A DNA stretch of 64,000 bases from Gammaproteobacteria bacterium (lineage in GTDB: Bacteria > Pseudomonadota > Gammaproteobacteria > Nevskiales > Nevskiaceae), in the NCBI GenBank assembly GCA_026398815.1, contig JAPLSA010000010.1, positions 50,205 through 114,204 of the forward strand, written 5' to 3'. Both the position numbers and the translations under genes were made by a program. This document shows positions 37,972 to 47,926 of the stretch, piece by piece. The notes under the pieces were generated by a model. The model worked only from the letters and a program-made list of their open reading frames with translations, made no database searches and was not told where the DNA came from. How positions within the stretch are numbered: the first letter of the stretch is position 1; every line of letters begins with the position of its first letter.

Positions 37972-38733
37972 ATGCGCTTCGCCTATCTGGGCAGCGGCAG
38001 CAAGGGCAATGCGCTGGTCGTCGAGGCCGGCAGCACCCGCGTGCTGCTCGACTGCGGCCTGCCGCTGGTCGAGGTCGATGCCCGGCTGGCCCGGCTCGGT
38101 CTCGCGGCGTCGGATCTGACCGCGATCGTCGTCACCCACGAGCATGGCGACCACATCGGCGGCGTGGCGAAACTGGCCCGCCGCAACCAGCTGCCGGTCT
38201 GGCTGACCGCCGGCACCCGCGCCGCCTGGAAGGCCGCCCCCGATGAATGGCTGCGTACGCTGACCCCGCACCGGCACCTGACCATCGGCGAGCTGGACGT
38301 GATGCCGTATCCGGTGCCGCACGACGCTCGCGAGCCCTGCCAGTACGTGTTCGGCTTCGAGGGCCGCCGGGTCGGCGTGCTGACCGATGCCGGCTCGGTC
38401 ACGCCTTACATGCGCGAAGTGTTGAGCGGTATCGACGCGCTGCTGCTGGAGTTCAACCACGACCGCGCGATGCTGATGAACGGGCCGTACCCCTCGTTCC
38501 TGAAACAGCGCGTAGCCGGCAACAAGGGCCACCTGAGCAATGCCCAGGCCGCCGAGCTGCTCGGCAGCCTCGATATCTCGCGGCTCCAGCATTTGGTGCT
38601 GACCCATCTGTCCGAAACCAACAACACGCCGGAACACGCGCTCGCCGCGGCATCCGACGTGCTCGGCGCCCAGCCTGACTGGCTGGTCTGCGCCCATCAG
38701 GACGCCGGCCTCGACTGGCGTCACGTCAACTGA
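37972..38733 (+). CDS. MBL-fold metallo-hydrolase (YycJ/WalJ-like)
   Basis: 253 residues. The metal motif is [10 protein letters not shown] (His56, His58, Asp60, His61). Preceding [18 protein letters not shown] and later [14 protein letters not shown] and [11 protein letters not shown] fit the YycJ/WalJ group of putative exonuclease-like beta-CASP-less MBL proteins. Cytoplasmic. purL begins eight bases after the stop, so they are likely cotranscribed. Confidence 0.9.
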   Translation: MRFAYLGSGSKGNALVVEAGSTRVLLDCGLPLVEVDARLARLGLAASDLTAIVVTHEHGDHIGGVAKLARRNQLPVWLTAGTRAAWKAAPDEWLRTLTPHRHLTIGELDVMPYPVPHDAREPCQYVFGFEGRRVGVLTDAGSVTPYMREVLSGIDALLLEFNHDRAMLMNGPYPSFLKQRVAGNKGHLSNAQAAELLGSLDISRLQHLVLTHLSETNNTPEHALAAASDVLGAQPDWLVCAHQDAGLDWRHVN

Positions 38734-38740
38734 GACTGAA

Positions 38741-41700
38741 ATGACCTTGCACATCCTCGCCGGCGGCACCGCCCTGTCGCCTTTCCGCATCGAGCGCCTG
38801 CGCGCGAGCCTCGCCACGCACGCCCCAAATGTCAGCGGCCTGCGCGCCGTCGAGTTCTTCATGGTCGATGCCGACGGGGTCGACGAGGCTGCCTTGTGCC
38901 AGCTGCTCGATGCCACGACGGCTCAGCTGCCGACCGCCGACAGCACGCTCTACGTCGTGCCGCGCCTCGGCACCTTGAGCCCCTGGTCGAGCAAGGCCAC
39001 CGACATCGCCAAGGTCTGCGGGCTGAAGGGCGTGAAGCGCGTCGAACGCGGCCGTCTCTATCTGCTCGACGGCGTCACGAGCCTGCCGCCGGCCGCGCTC
39101 GCCGACCTGCACGATCCGATGACCGAATCGGTGCTGACCGCCGCTGCCGATCTGCAGCATGTGTTCGCCACCGGCAGCCGCCGCGCCCTGCGCACGGTCG
39201 ACGTGCTGGGCGGCGGCCGCGAGGCGCTGGTCAACGCCAATCGCGATTGGGGTCTTGCGCTGTCGAGCGACGAGATCGACTACCTGGTCGGCCACTACAG
39301 CGGTGCGGCCAAGAACCCGACCGATGCCGAGCTGATGATGTTCGCGCAGGTCAACAGCGAACACTGCCGGCACAAGATCTTCAACGCCGAGTTCACGGTC
39401 GATGGCGCGGTCCAGCCGGACTCGCTGTTCGGCATGATCAAGCTGACCTACAAGGCTTCGCCCGAAGGTGTCCTGTCCGCCTACAAGGACAATGCCTCGG
39501 TCATCGAAGGCCATGAGGCGATGCGCTTCTTTCCGGAAGCCGATCGCCAGTGGCGCGAGCACCGCGAGCCGGTGCACATCCTGATGAAGGTCGAGACCCA
39601 CAACCACCCGACCGGCATCTCGCCGGCGCCGGGTGCCGCTACTGGCTCCGGTGGTGAAATCCGTGACGAGGCCGCGACCGGTCGTGGTGGTCGCCCGAAG
39701 GCGGGTCTGTCCGGCTTCACGGTGTCGAACCTGCGGATTCCGGGTTTCGTCCAGCCCTGGGAGCAGGACTTGGGCAAGCCGGCGCGCATCGCCAGCGCCT
39801 TGCAGATCATGCTCGATGGCCCGATCGGTGCTGCGTCGTACAGCAATGAATTCGGCCGTCCGGTGCTGACCGGCTACTTCCGCAGTTACGAGCAACTGCT
39901 GCCGGACGGCAGCATGCGCGGTTATCACAAGCCGATCATGATCGCCGGCGGCTACGGCAATATCCGCGGTCAGCACGTCGAAAAGCTCGCCGTCGTTGAA
40001 GGCGCGGCGCTGGTCGTGCTCGGCGGCCCGGCGATGCTGATCGGCCTCGGCGGCGGTGCGGCTTCTTCGATGGCCACTGGCGCTTCGAGTGCCGAACTCG
40101 ACTTCGCCTCGGTGCAGCGCGCCAACCCGGAACTGGAGCGCCGCTGCCAGGAAGTGGTCGACCAGTGCTGGGCGCTGGGCGAGGCCAATCCGATCCTGTC
40201 GATCCACGACGTTGGCGCCGGCGGCATCTCCAATGCGCTGCCGGAACTGGTGCACGCCGATGATCGCGGCGGCCACTTCCGCTTGCGTGACGTGCTCAGT
40301 GCCGATGGCGCGCTCAGCCCGATGGAAATCTGGTGCAACGAATCGCAGGAGCGCTATGTGCTCGCGATCGCGCCGGAATCGGTGCCGGTGTTGGCCGCAA
40401 TGTGCGAACGCGAGCGCTGCCCGTATGCCGTGGTCGGTACCGCGACGGTCGAGCAGCAGCTGATCGTCGAAGACACGCTCGATGGCACGCGGCCGGTCGA
40501 CATGCCGATGCCGGTGCTGCTCGGCAAGCCGCCGAAGATGCAGCGCAGCGCCACGCGCCGGGCGCCGGTCCACGCACCGCTGAGCTATCCGCCGGCCGGC
40601 GATGCCGCGCAGAAAGCCTTCATCAAGTCGGCCGCCGAGCGCGTGCTGAAGCTGCCGACCGTCGCTTCCAAGCAGTTCCTGATCACCATCGGCGATCGCA
40701 CCGTCGGCGGCCTGACCGTGCGCGACCAGATGGTCGGCCCCTGGCAGACGCCGGTCGCCGATGTCGCGGTGACCGCGACCGGCTTCGAAGCGACGACCGG
40801 CGAAGCGATGGCAATGGGCGAGCGCCCGACGATCGCGCTGCTGAACGCGGCCGCCAGCGGCCGCATGGCAGTCGCCGAATCGGTGCTGAACATCGCGGCT
40901 GCGCACATCACCCAGCTGTCCGATATCCGCCTGTCCGCGAACTGGATGGCCGCCTGCGGCCAGGGCGATGAAGACGCCCGCCTGTTCGACGCGGTCGAAG
41001 CCATCGGCCGCGAGCTGTGCCCAGCGCTCGGCATCGCGATTCCGGTCGGCAAGGATTCGCTGTCGATGAAATCGGTCTGGCAGGACAACGGCGAAACCAA
41101 GACCCAGACCTCGCCACTGAGTCTGGTCATCACCGCGTTCGCGCCGGTCGCCGATGTGCGCCGCACACTGACGCCGCAGCTGAAGGCCGAGGTCGCAACG
41201 CGGCTGCTGCTGGTCGACCTCGGCGCGGGCAAGAACCGCCTCGGCGGCTCGGCGCTGGCGCAGGTGTTCGGTGCGGTCGGCGATGTGGCCCCCGATCTCG
41301 ATGATCCGATGCGCCTCAAGGCCGCATTCGACTGGCTGCAGGCGATGAACGCTGCGGGCAAGCTGCTGGCCTATCACGACCGTTCCGATGGCGGCCTGTT
41401 CGCCACGCTTTGCGAAATGGCCTTCGCCGGCCGCAGCGGGATTGACGTGGCGCTCGACGCGCTCGGTGCGGACCCGGTGGCCGCGCTGTTCAACGAGGAA
41501 CTCGGTTTCGTCGTCCAGCTGCGCCTGGCCGATGTCGACACGGCCGTCGCCAGCGCTCGCGCCGCCGGCCTGCATGCCGGGCTGATCGGCGAACCGAGCG
41601 CCGACGAGAAAGTCACCATCACCCACGGCGGCAAGGCCGTGTTCAGCGACGAGGTGCAGGCGCTGTACCGCAACTGGGCCGAGACCAGCCACCGCATCGC

Positions 41701-42607
41701 CAGCCTTCGCGACAACCCGGACTGCACGCGCGAAGAGTTCGACAGCGCCGGCGACATGGCCGATCCGGGCATCACCGTGAAGCTGACCTTTGATCCGTCC
41801 GCTCCTGCGGCAGCGCCGCATGTCGGCAAGCGCCCGAAGGTCGCCGTGCTGCGCGAGCAGGGCGTCAACGGCCAGGTCGAGATGGCCTACGGCTTCCACG
41901 CCGCCGGCTTCGACGCGGTGGACGTGCACATGAGCGACATCCTCGAAGGCCGCGTACAGCTGGCCGACTTCGCCGGCTTCGCGGCCGCCGGCGGCTTCAG
42001 CTACGGCGACGTGCTCGGCGCAGGTCTCGGCTGGGCGCGTTCGATCCTGTTCAATGCCCGCGCCCGCGACGCCTTCGAAGGCTTCCTGGCCAAGGACGAC
42101 CGCTTCGCACTCGGCGTCTGCAACGGCTGCCAGATGATGGCCGCGCTGAAAGGCATCGTCCCCGGCGCCGAACACTGGCCGGCATTCCGCCGCAACCGCA
42201 GCGAGCAGTTCGAAGCGCGCTGGAGCATGGTCGAGCTGACCGAAAACAAGTCCCTGTTCTTCCAGGGCATGGCCGGCACCCGGATGCCAATCGCCGTCGC
42301 CCACGGCGAAGGCCGCGCCGAGTTCTCCGATGCCGCCGATCAGGCCGCGCTGGAAGCCGCCGGCGGTGTGGCGATGCGCTACATCGACAATCGCGGCCGC
42401 GTCGCGACGCGCTACCCGGCGAACCCGAACGGCTCTCCGGCCGGCATCGCCTCGGTCACCAATCGTGACGGCCGCGTGACCATCCTGATGCCGCACCCGG
42501 AGCGGACGATCGCCGGTGTGTCGGGATCGTTCTGGCCGTCGCAGTGGACGAGTGGCAAGACGCCTTGGTTCCGGATGTTCCAGAACGCACGCGTATTCGC
42601 GAAGTAG
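38741..42607 (+). CDS. purL: Phosphoribosylformylglycinamidine synthase
   Basis: Fourth step of de novo purine synthesis: FGAR + Gln + ATP to FGAM. 1288 residues, the long single-chain form of gammaproteobacteria. The synthetase domains carry [43 protein letters not shown] and [19 protein letters not shown]. The C-terminal class I glutamine amidotransferase has GVCNGCQMM (nucleophile cysteine) with HGEGRAEF. No frameshift seen. A large antisense frame covers nearly all of it and is a GC artefact. Confidence 0.97.
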   Translation: MTLHILAGGTALSPFRIERLRASLATHAPNVSGLRAVEFFMVDADGVDEAALCQLLDATTAQLPTADSTLYVVPRLGTLSPWSSKATDIAKVCGLKGVKRVERGRLYLLDGVTSLPPAALADLHDPMTESVLTAAADLQHVFATGSRRALRTVDVLGGGREALVNANRDWGLALSSDEIDYLVGHYSGAAKNPTDAELMMFAQVNSEHCRHKIFNAEFTVDGAVQPDSLFGMIKLTYKASPEGVLSAYKDNASVIEGHEAMRFFPEADRQWREHREPVHILMKVETHNHPTGISPAPGAATGSGGEIRDEAATGRGGRPKAGLSGFTVSNLRIPGFVQPWEQDLGKPARIASALQIMLDGPIGAASYSNEFGRPVLTGYFRSYEQLLPDGSMRGYHKPIMIAGGYGNIRGQHVEKLAVVEGAALVVLGGPAMLIGLGGGAASSMATGASSAELDFASVQRANPELERRCQEVVDQCWALGEANPILSIHDVGAGGISNALPELVHADDRGGHFRLRDVLSADGALSPMEIWCNESQERYVLAIAPESVPVLAAMCERERCPYAVVGTATVEQQLIVEDTLDGTRPVDMPMPVLLGKPPKMQRSATRRAPVHAPLSYPPAGDAAQKAFIKSAAERVLKLPTVASKQFLITIGDRTVGGLTVRDQMVGPWQTPVADVAVTATGFEATTGEAMAMGERPTIALLNAAASGRMAVAESVLNIAAAHITQLSDIRLSANWMAACGQGDEDARLFDAVEAIGRELCPALGIAIPVGKDSLSMKSVWQDNGETKTQTSPLSLVITAFAPVADVRRTLTPQLKAEVATRLLLVDLGAGKNRLGGSALAQVFGAVGDVAPDLDDPMRLKAAFDWLQAMNAAGKLLAYHDRSDGGLFATLCEMAFAGRSGIDVALDALGADPVAALFNEELGFVVQLRLADVDTAVASARAAGLHAGLIGEPSADEKVTITHGGKAVFSDEVQALYRNWAETSHRIASLRDNPDCTREEFDSAGDMADPGITVKLTFDPSAPAAAPHVGKRPKVAVLREQGVNGQVEMAYGFHAAGFDAVDVHMSDILEGRVQLADFAGFAAAGGFSYGDVLGAGLGWARSILFNARARDAFEGFLAKDDRFALGVCNGCQMMAALKGIVPGAEHWPAFRRNRSEQFEARWSMVELTENKSLFFQGMAGTRMPIAVAHGEGRAEFSDAADQAALEAAGGVAMRYIDNRGRVATRYPANPNGSPAGIASVTNRDGRVTILMPHPERTIAGVSGSFWPSQWTSGKTPWFRMFQNARVFAK

Positions 42608-42696
42608 AGCCGCAGCGTTGGTCTTCTACCGGCCGAAATGCGCGCTCTGGGCGTGATCTGGCTGGTCGTGAACGGCCCGTCCTGACGAAGTGGTCG

Positions 42697-42750
42697 CCCG
42701 GATAGAGCAACGCGAAATCCGGGTGCTGCCGCTGCGGGGATGCCCATCCC
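42697..42750. repeat. REP-like hairpins next to RAYT remnant
   Basis: Two adjacent inverted repeats: CCCGGAT (42697-42703) with ATCCGGG (42717-42723), loop AGAGCAACGCGAA; and GGGATG (42737-42742) with CATCCC (42745-42750). The leading GGTCGCCCGGAT also heads the hairpin at 31674. Pairing of two hairpins beside a transposase-like gene is the usual REP/BIME arrangement. Confidence 0.65.
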
Positions 42751-42817
42751 GGATCTCGCTGGCTTGCGTCTAAGTGACATGGCGCTAGCGCACTGCTGCG
42801 GAAGGTGATCGGGCAGG

Positions 42818-43113
42818 GCGACGTTTCGTCGGGAAATCGTTCCGGGCGGTTGCTTCTGCTTCTTCACCGTCAATACCAGCGGCAGACAAAGGCTGCTGAT
42901 CGAATCGGCCTGTGGCAGCGGCGTTACTGGGAACACCTGATCCGCGACGAGCAGGATTACGCCCGGCATGTCGATTCCAGCCACTGGAATCCGGTCAAGC
43001 ACGGCCATGTCGAGCGATTCGCCGATTGGCCGCATTCGAGCTTCCACCGATTTGTTCGGCAGGGTCGGGCGCCGGCCGATGGGACAAGTGGCGATCCGGG
43101 TGACGAGCGTTAG
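42818..43113 (+). pseudogene. REP-associated tyrosine transposase (RAYT) remnant
   Basis: Two pieces of a RAYT (TnpA-REP, Y1 HUH family). In one frame from 42818 the N-terminal segment reads FRREIVPGGCFCFFTVNTS. From about 42900 a different frame reads GLWQRRYWEHLIRDEQDYARHVD, HWNPVKHGHVERFADWPHSSFHRFVRQG, the C-terminal part with the region around the catalytic tyrosine. The HUH-bearing middle is missing and the two pieces are out of frame, so the gene is dead. Flanking REP-like hairpins support the call. 43114-43346 holds no gene. Confidence 0.83.
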
Positions 43114-43346
43114 CGCGTGGTCACGATGCAGTCGTCGCTGGGGGCGCGGTGGTGCGCGGAGCGCACGCTACGTTGGGCTGATTCAGACGGGGCTGCCGCA
43201 GAAGTTCAACCCGCCAGCGCCGTAGGACGTATGGCGACTCGCCGCATGACAGCACGCCGCGCCCCGATTCCACTATCGATCGCGCCCTCGGCGTCAACGC
43301 TGCCGAGCGTCATGCACAACGATCAATTGTCGAGTGACCGTAGCTC

Positions 43347-44333
43347 TCAGCGGTGCACGCGCTCGATGGCCGAGTACACGACTTCGCCGTAGCCGGTCGA
43401 GTCGGAGTTGTTGTTGCCGAGATAGTTGCCAGCCTTGAAGTAGAACTGCTCGAAGGTCCAGATCGGCCGCAGATTGCGGCTGTCGATGACCCGGCCGTCG
43501 ATGGTCGTCGTGACGTCGCCGTCGACGACGCGGATCTCGTAGCTGAATGCCCGGCCCAGCGCCATCGGCAGGGCGATGCGTGAGTTTTCGGAGGTGCCGG
43601 CGCGGCGGCGCAGGTTGTAGTTGCCGAAGACGCTCGTGCTGCCGTCGGCGGCGGCTTCGAAGATCAGCTTCACCGGCGGTGCGTTGTCGACGCTGTGCAT
43701 CTGGGCGAACACGAGGTGGGTGGCTTGCCCGGATCGCAACGGCGTTGGAAGCCGGGTGACGGTCACGGTCCCGCGCTGGATGTGGGTGCCGGTGAGCCGC
43801 CAGTTGCGGTCGCTGCTGCCGAGGTCCAGCTGCTCGCGCATTTCCGTGCGCGGGAAGTCGGAGTTGCCGGTGGTGCCGTTGCCGTTGGTGGGCGCCCAGA
43901 ACACGGTTTCGCCGCCTGCCGCGCGATAGCCGGACTGCGCCAGCTGTCCGCTGGCCGGGTGATACCAGTATCGCGACGAGTAGTTGGCGAGGTCGGCGGC
44001 GGCGATCTCGTCGGCGCCTCGGGTCCCGTCCTCATCCACCGGCAAGGTGAGCTTTCCGTACGTGGACCACGGCAGTTGCGCGGTCGGCGTGGTGCCGGGC
44101 GACGGCGCGGGTGGCGGGGCCGGAGGAGGCGTCGGCGCCGGCGGCGGCGTCGAGGGTGACGGCGATGGGGCAGGCGTGCCGTTTGCGGTTTCCGCCGGCG
44201 AGCAGGCCGACAGCAGCAGCCACGGTGCGATCACGGCAAGCCAGGCGGAGCGATGGATGCGGCCCGCGCGATTGCGCTGGGCAAGGTGCGACGGCAGGTG
44301 CGCGCGACGGCGGCACCGGTTCAAGAGCGGCAT
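43347..44333 (-). CDS. Alginate lyase, polysaccharide lyase family 7, lipoprotein
   Basis: 328 residues. A long basic N-terminus leads to a lipoprotein signal (WLAVIAPWLLLSAC), then a Pro/Ser linker (PAPSPSPSTPPPAPTPPP) and a PL7 jelly-roll. PL7 motifs: RTEMREQL (substrate-binding arginine and glutamate), FAQMHS (the Q-x-H catalytic histidine, here QMH), and YFKAGNYLGNN from residue 298, with the catalytic tyrosine nearby. Beta-elimination of alginate at the outer membrane or cell surface is expected; M/G preference not deducible. It follows the large esterase gene on the same strand, separated by a hairpin. Confidence 0.9.
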   Translation of the reverse strand: MPLLNRCRRRAHLPSHLAQRNRAGRIHRSAWLAVIAPWLLLSACSPAETANGTPAPSPSPSTPPPAPTPPPAPPPAPSPGTTPTAQLPWSTYGKLTLPVDEDGTRGADEIAAADLANYSSRYWYHPASGQLAQSGYRAAGGETVFWAPTNGNGTTGNSDFPRTEMREQLDLGSSDRNWRLTGTHIQRGTVTVTRLPTPLRSGQATHLVFAQMHSVDNAPPVKLIFEAAADGSTSVFGNYNLRRRAGTSENSRIALPMALGRAFSYEIRVVDGDVTTTIDGRVIDSRNLRPIWTFEQFYFKAGNYLGNNNSDSTGYGEVVYSAIERVHR

Positions 44334-44362
44334 CCCATTCCCCGGATTGATTCTGGTTTGAT

Positions 44363-44399
44363 GAAGGCGTCGGGCTTGCGTGGCAGGCCCGACGCCTTC
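44363..44399 (-). terminator. Hairpin between esterase and alginate lyase genes
   Basis: Perfect 13-bp inverted repeat (GAAGGCGTCGGGC / GCCCGACGCCTTC) with an 11-base loop, located downstream of the esterase stop and upstream of the alginate lyase start on the minus strand. No clear T-run follows, so termination is likely but not certain. Confidence 0.55.
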
Positions 44400-44515
44400 G
44401 TCAGATTATCGCGGCAAACCGGCGCTCTGGTTGTCGGTCATTCAGACCGGTGGCCGGCTCGCAGCGACCGCTTGTGCCGCCCGGCCCGTCGCGGCGACGG
44501 GCCGCTGGCCGGCGG

Positions 44516-47500
44516 TCAGCGCAGGGATGGCAGCACGCCGATCCGGTTCAGGAAGTCGACCTCGATGCTGCGCGATTCGGCGAGCTTGTTGCTGTCGTTC
44601 GCCCAGTCGTGGCCGAGACCGGCCTGGTTGTTGAAATCGCAGATCCGGCCCAGGGCGCGGATCCGGCTGCACAGGCGCAGGTTGGCGGTCTGGGCGAACA
44701 CCACGTCGGCATCACCGTGGAACACCAGGAACGGCGCGATGCCGGCGTCGATGTCGCGATCCGGGCTGATCGCGTCGACGAAGCTGCCGAAGCGGGCCAG
44801 CTGCGATCGCCCGAGCGCGGCGTCTTCCGCAGTCGAGGTCACGCCCGAGCGCAGCACCACGGCCGCGGCCCGAACGGGCGGCGAGCTGCCGATCGCGGTG
44901 GTCGCCGGCGGGTCGAGCAGCGCTGCCCAGGTGGCGTTGCCGCCGCCGGAGCTGGTGCCGGTGACCACGACGCGGGCCGGATCGATGCCGAGTTCACCGG
45001 CATGGTCCTGCACCCACTTCAGCACCCGGCGCGCGTCGTCTGCGTGCACGTAGGCGTAGGTGCCGAAGCGGTCGTTGACGCGCTGGTCGGGCGCGATCAC
45101 CACCATGCCGTACTGGTCGGCCCAGAATTTCGATCGCGACATCGGCACGCCGCTCCGCGCCCAGCCGCCGCCGCTCCAGTCGATGTAGGCGGCGCGGCGG
45201 TCCGAGATCCGCCAGCCGTCAGGCTTGAAGACGAAGGCGCGCAGCGGAACGATGCCGTCGCTGCGCACGACATGGCTTTCGCTGGCGCCGGACAACGTGG
45301 TCGGCGTGTTGGCCACGGCGTCGATCGTGGTGCTCAGCGTCAGGCTGGCGCTGGTCGAGCCGATGCTCAGGCTGATGACCTGATCGGTCGAGTAGGTGGA
45401 CGGCATGATCGTTCGCAGCGTGATCCGGTCGCCGTTGCGAACCGTCCCGCCGCTGCTGCGGAATGGCCCGTCGTTGATCCGGTACTGGGCGTTGCTCGCG
45501 GACACCGTCTGCGGTCCGTCGGCGTCGCTGACGGTGACCGGTTCGGTGGTCTGCACCGAGCCCGGCAGCGCCAGGCCGTTGCTGTAGATCGAGGCCGGGA
45601 TCAGCGTGAACCGCGCCGGACGCGCCGGCGACAGCTGGCTGCGGACCTGCCAGGTGGTCGTGCCGCTGCCGATGGTGACGTCGCCGGTATAGCGCCGGCC
45701 GTAGTCCGGGCCGGTATCGATCCGCAGCCGCAGGCTGTCGCCCCAGCGCGCCGTGCCGGCCGCCCCGGTGAACGGGCCGTCGTTGAGGCTGTAGCGCAGG
45801 CCGGACGACACGCTGATCGGCACCGCGACATTGATGCCGCGGATGGTCATCGGCGGCGTGATCACGGCGCTGTTGATCGCGGCGGTGCTGATCGACGGCA
45901 GCTGGATCGCGTCGGACGCGCGGTCCTCCGGCGCCGAAGTGGTGACGCTGAAGCGGGTCGCGTAGCTGCCCAGCGTCAGCGTCGCGTCCTGCCGGTCGTT
46001 GAGGTTCGGCGCGGCGATCAGCGCCACCCGCAGGCGATCGCCGTTGACGACGACGGCGTCGAGCGTCGTGTAGGCGCCGCCGTTGAGGCTGTAGCGGCCA
46101 TTGCCGACACGGACCCGGGCCGGCGCAGCGAGGCCGGCCACGGTGACGGTCGCGCTTTCGGCGAGCAGCAGCGGGAAGCCCTGCGCGGCGGCGAACGAGA
46201 ACGCGCGCGGTGTCGCGTTGCCATCGGCCGTGGCCGCTGCGAAGCCGGCCGACAGCGTGCCGATCCGCAATTCGGTGCGGCTGACGCTGCCGGCGTTGCC
46301 GGCAGTCACCATGACGCGCACCTGGCGGCCGGCGGACACCGTGCCCGGCGTCGTCAGCCAGGCGCCGTCATCGATCCGGTAGGCGCCGCCGGTCACCGAA
46401 ATCGGCGTGCCCGGATCGATGCCGGACACCGTCACCGGCGCGCTGGACACACTGCTGCCGGCGGCGGCCGTGAACACCGGTTCGAACGCGAACGGTTCCG
46501 GCGTGGTGTCGCGCGGGCGCGCCTCGACGGTGAATTCCACAGTCGCCGTGCCGATGGTCAGGCGCGCGCTGGCGCTGGCGCCGTAGCTGGCCGGCGTCTG
46601 CGCCTGCACTTCCACGATGTCGCCGTTGCCGATGTCGCCGGGCACATCGGTGAACGGCTGGCCGTTGACGCTGTAGCGGCCGCCGCGAATCGAGATCGGC
46701 GCCGCCGTCGCGAGCCCGAGGATCTGCACCGGCTCGCTGGTTTCGCTGCTGCCCGGTTCCAGATGGGCGCGGGCGGTGAAGGCGAACGGATTCGGCGTCG
46801 CCGGCCCGGCCTGGTCGTCGTCGATGATCGTGCCGGTGGCCTGGGCGCGATCCAGCCGTGCCCGGCCGGTCGGCGCGCTCAGCGTCACGGTCAGCGTCTC
46901 GTCGCTTTCCGCCACCGTATCGCCGATCACCGGCACCTCGATGAACTGGGAGCCGACACCGGCGCCGAAGCTCAGCTTGCCGGAGGTGGCGACGAAATCG
47001 CTGCCCGCCTTGGCGCTGCCGTTCGCGGTCGCGTAGCTGACGGTCACGGTCGACTTCGGCGCCGGCTGCGCGGTCACCACGAAGCGCAGGCTGCGCCGCT
47101 CGCCATTGCCCTCGCTGACGGTGGCATCGGCGATCGACAGCGCCACTTCCGGCGCCGGCGTGTCGTCGTCGAGGATGGTGCCGATGCCGCGCCGCTTGCC
47201 GAGCAGCAGGCCGTCCGGGCTCGACAGGTCGACGAAGAAGGTTTCGTCTTGCTCCGCGGTGGCGTCGCCGTTGATCTTGACCGAGAACGTCTGCCGTATT
47301 TGGCCGCGCCGGAAGCGGACCACGCCGCTGGCAGAGTCGTAGTCGCTGCCTGCGTTTGCAGTGCCATTCGTGGTGGCAACCCGCACCGAAGTCCGTTCGC
47401 TGGCCTTTTCCGATAGCGACAGGGTGAAGGTCATCGTGCTCTTCACGAGCTTCCGTTCGCCTTCAAGCATCTGGACATCGTCGATGCTGACGGTTGGCTT

Positions 47501-47647
47501 GGCCGCCATCGCGGCGCCGCTGGTTAACAGCAGCAGCGCCTGAAAGGCCAGCGCGCGCAGGCACGGCCGCCAGGGGCGGACGACCGCGCGGAGGCCGGCC
47601 GGGGCCGGGTGCCGGGAAGAAGTGCCTGGCCGATGGGTCGTGTTCAT
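44516..47647 (-). CDS. Exported Calx-beta / five-repeat / alpha-beta-hydrolase esterase
   Basis: 1043 residues from ATG 47647 (the upstream extension lacks signal features). Signal peptide (ALAFQALLLLTSGAAMA). Two Calx-beta domains at about 49-163 and 166-278, each ending in GTI(L/I)DDD. Then five repeats of about 97 residues (about 286-775), each with a core like GGRYSVNGQPF and GDxVxVR. The C-terminal 270 residues are an alpha/beta hydrolase: oxyanion region DWSGGGWARSG, nucleophile in GTSSGGGN (about residue 898), acid in HGDADVVF, histidine in AGLGHDWAND, as in PHB-depolymerase or feruloyl-esterase-like enzymes. Calcium-binding, surface polymer-degrading role inferred; next to an alginate lyase. 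Confidence 0.87.
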   Translation of the reverse strand: MNTTHRPGTSSRHPAPAGLRAVVRPWRPCLRALAFQALLLLTSGAAMAAKPTVSIDDVQMLEGERKLVKSTMTFTLSLSEKASERTSVRVATTNGTANAGSDYDSASGVVRFRRGQIRQTFSVKINGDATAEQDETFFVDLSSPDGLLLGKRRGIGTILDDDTPAPEVALSIADATVSEGNGERRSLRFVVTAQPAPKSTVTVSYATANGSAKAGSDFVATSGKLSFGAGVGSQFIEVPVIGDTVAESDETLTVTLSAPTGRARLDRAQATGTIIDDDQAGPATPNPFAFTARAHLEPGSSETSEPVQILGLATAAPISIRGGRYSVNGQPFTDVPGDIGNGDIVEVQAQTPASYGASASARLTIGTATVEFTVEARPRDTTPEPFAFEPVFTAAAGSSVSSAPVTVSGIDPGTPISVTGGAYRIDDGAWLTTPGTVSAGRQVRVMVTAGNAGSVSRTELRIGTLSAGFAAATADGNATPRAFSFAAAQGFPLLLAESATVTVAGLAAPARVRVGNGRYSLNGGAYTTLDAVVVNGDRLRVALIAAPNLNDRQDATLTLGSYATRFSVTTSAPEDRASDAIQLPSISTAAINSAVITPPMTIRGINVAVPISVSSGLRYSLNDGPFTGAAGTARWGDSLRLRIDTGPDYGRRYTGDVTIGSGTTTWQVRSQLSPARPARFTLIPASIYSNGLALPGSVQTTEPVTVSDADGPQTVSASNAQYRINDGPFRSSGGTVRNGDRITLRTIMPSTYSTDQVISLSIGSTSASLTLSTTIDAVANTPTTLSGASESHVVRSDGIVPLRAFVFKPDGWRISDRRAAYIDWSGGGWARSGVPMSRSKFWADQYGMVVIAPDQRVNDRFGTYAYVHADDARRVLKWVQDHAGELGIDPARVVVTGTSSGGGNATWAALLDPPATTAIGSSPPVRAAAVVLRSGVTSTAEDAALGRSQLARFGSFVDAISPDRDIDAGIAPFLVFHGDADVVFAQTANLRLCSRIRALGRICDFNNQAGLGHDWANDSNKLAESRSIEVDFLNRIGVLPSLR

Positions 47648-47926
47648 CCGGTTGCCGTGTTCGTTGCGAAAGGGGCGCGCGCCGACAGCCGGTGCTGTGC
47701 CGGCCGGCTCGTCGCGCTCGGGCGGCAAGGTTAGAGCAAGCAGCGTGCCTGAGGAGGATATCCGGCAGCGCTGGCCGGCGATAAGTTGCGCAATCCATCA
47801 CGGTCGGGTGGCAGCCGTCGTGATCTGACATGGCGTGCAGCGCCGGCGGAGCGCCGATGGAAGAGCGGGCGGGCCCGGCCGGCGTGCCGTGCCGGACCCG
47901 TCGATCAGCCGGACGTGCGTCCGGCT

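Noticed and set aside
38726..42496. A 1256-residue open frame opposite purL
   Set aside because: Pure GC-rich antisense shadow, rich in Arg/Gly/His/Gln, with no recognisable motif; purL is certain.
44450..47416. A 988-residue plus-strand frame opposite the esterase gene
   Set aside because: Arg/Gly/Asp-rich antisense artefact. The minus-strand protein has a signal peptide, repeats and a catalytic triad.
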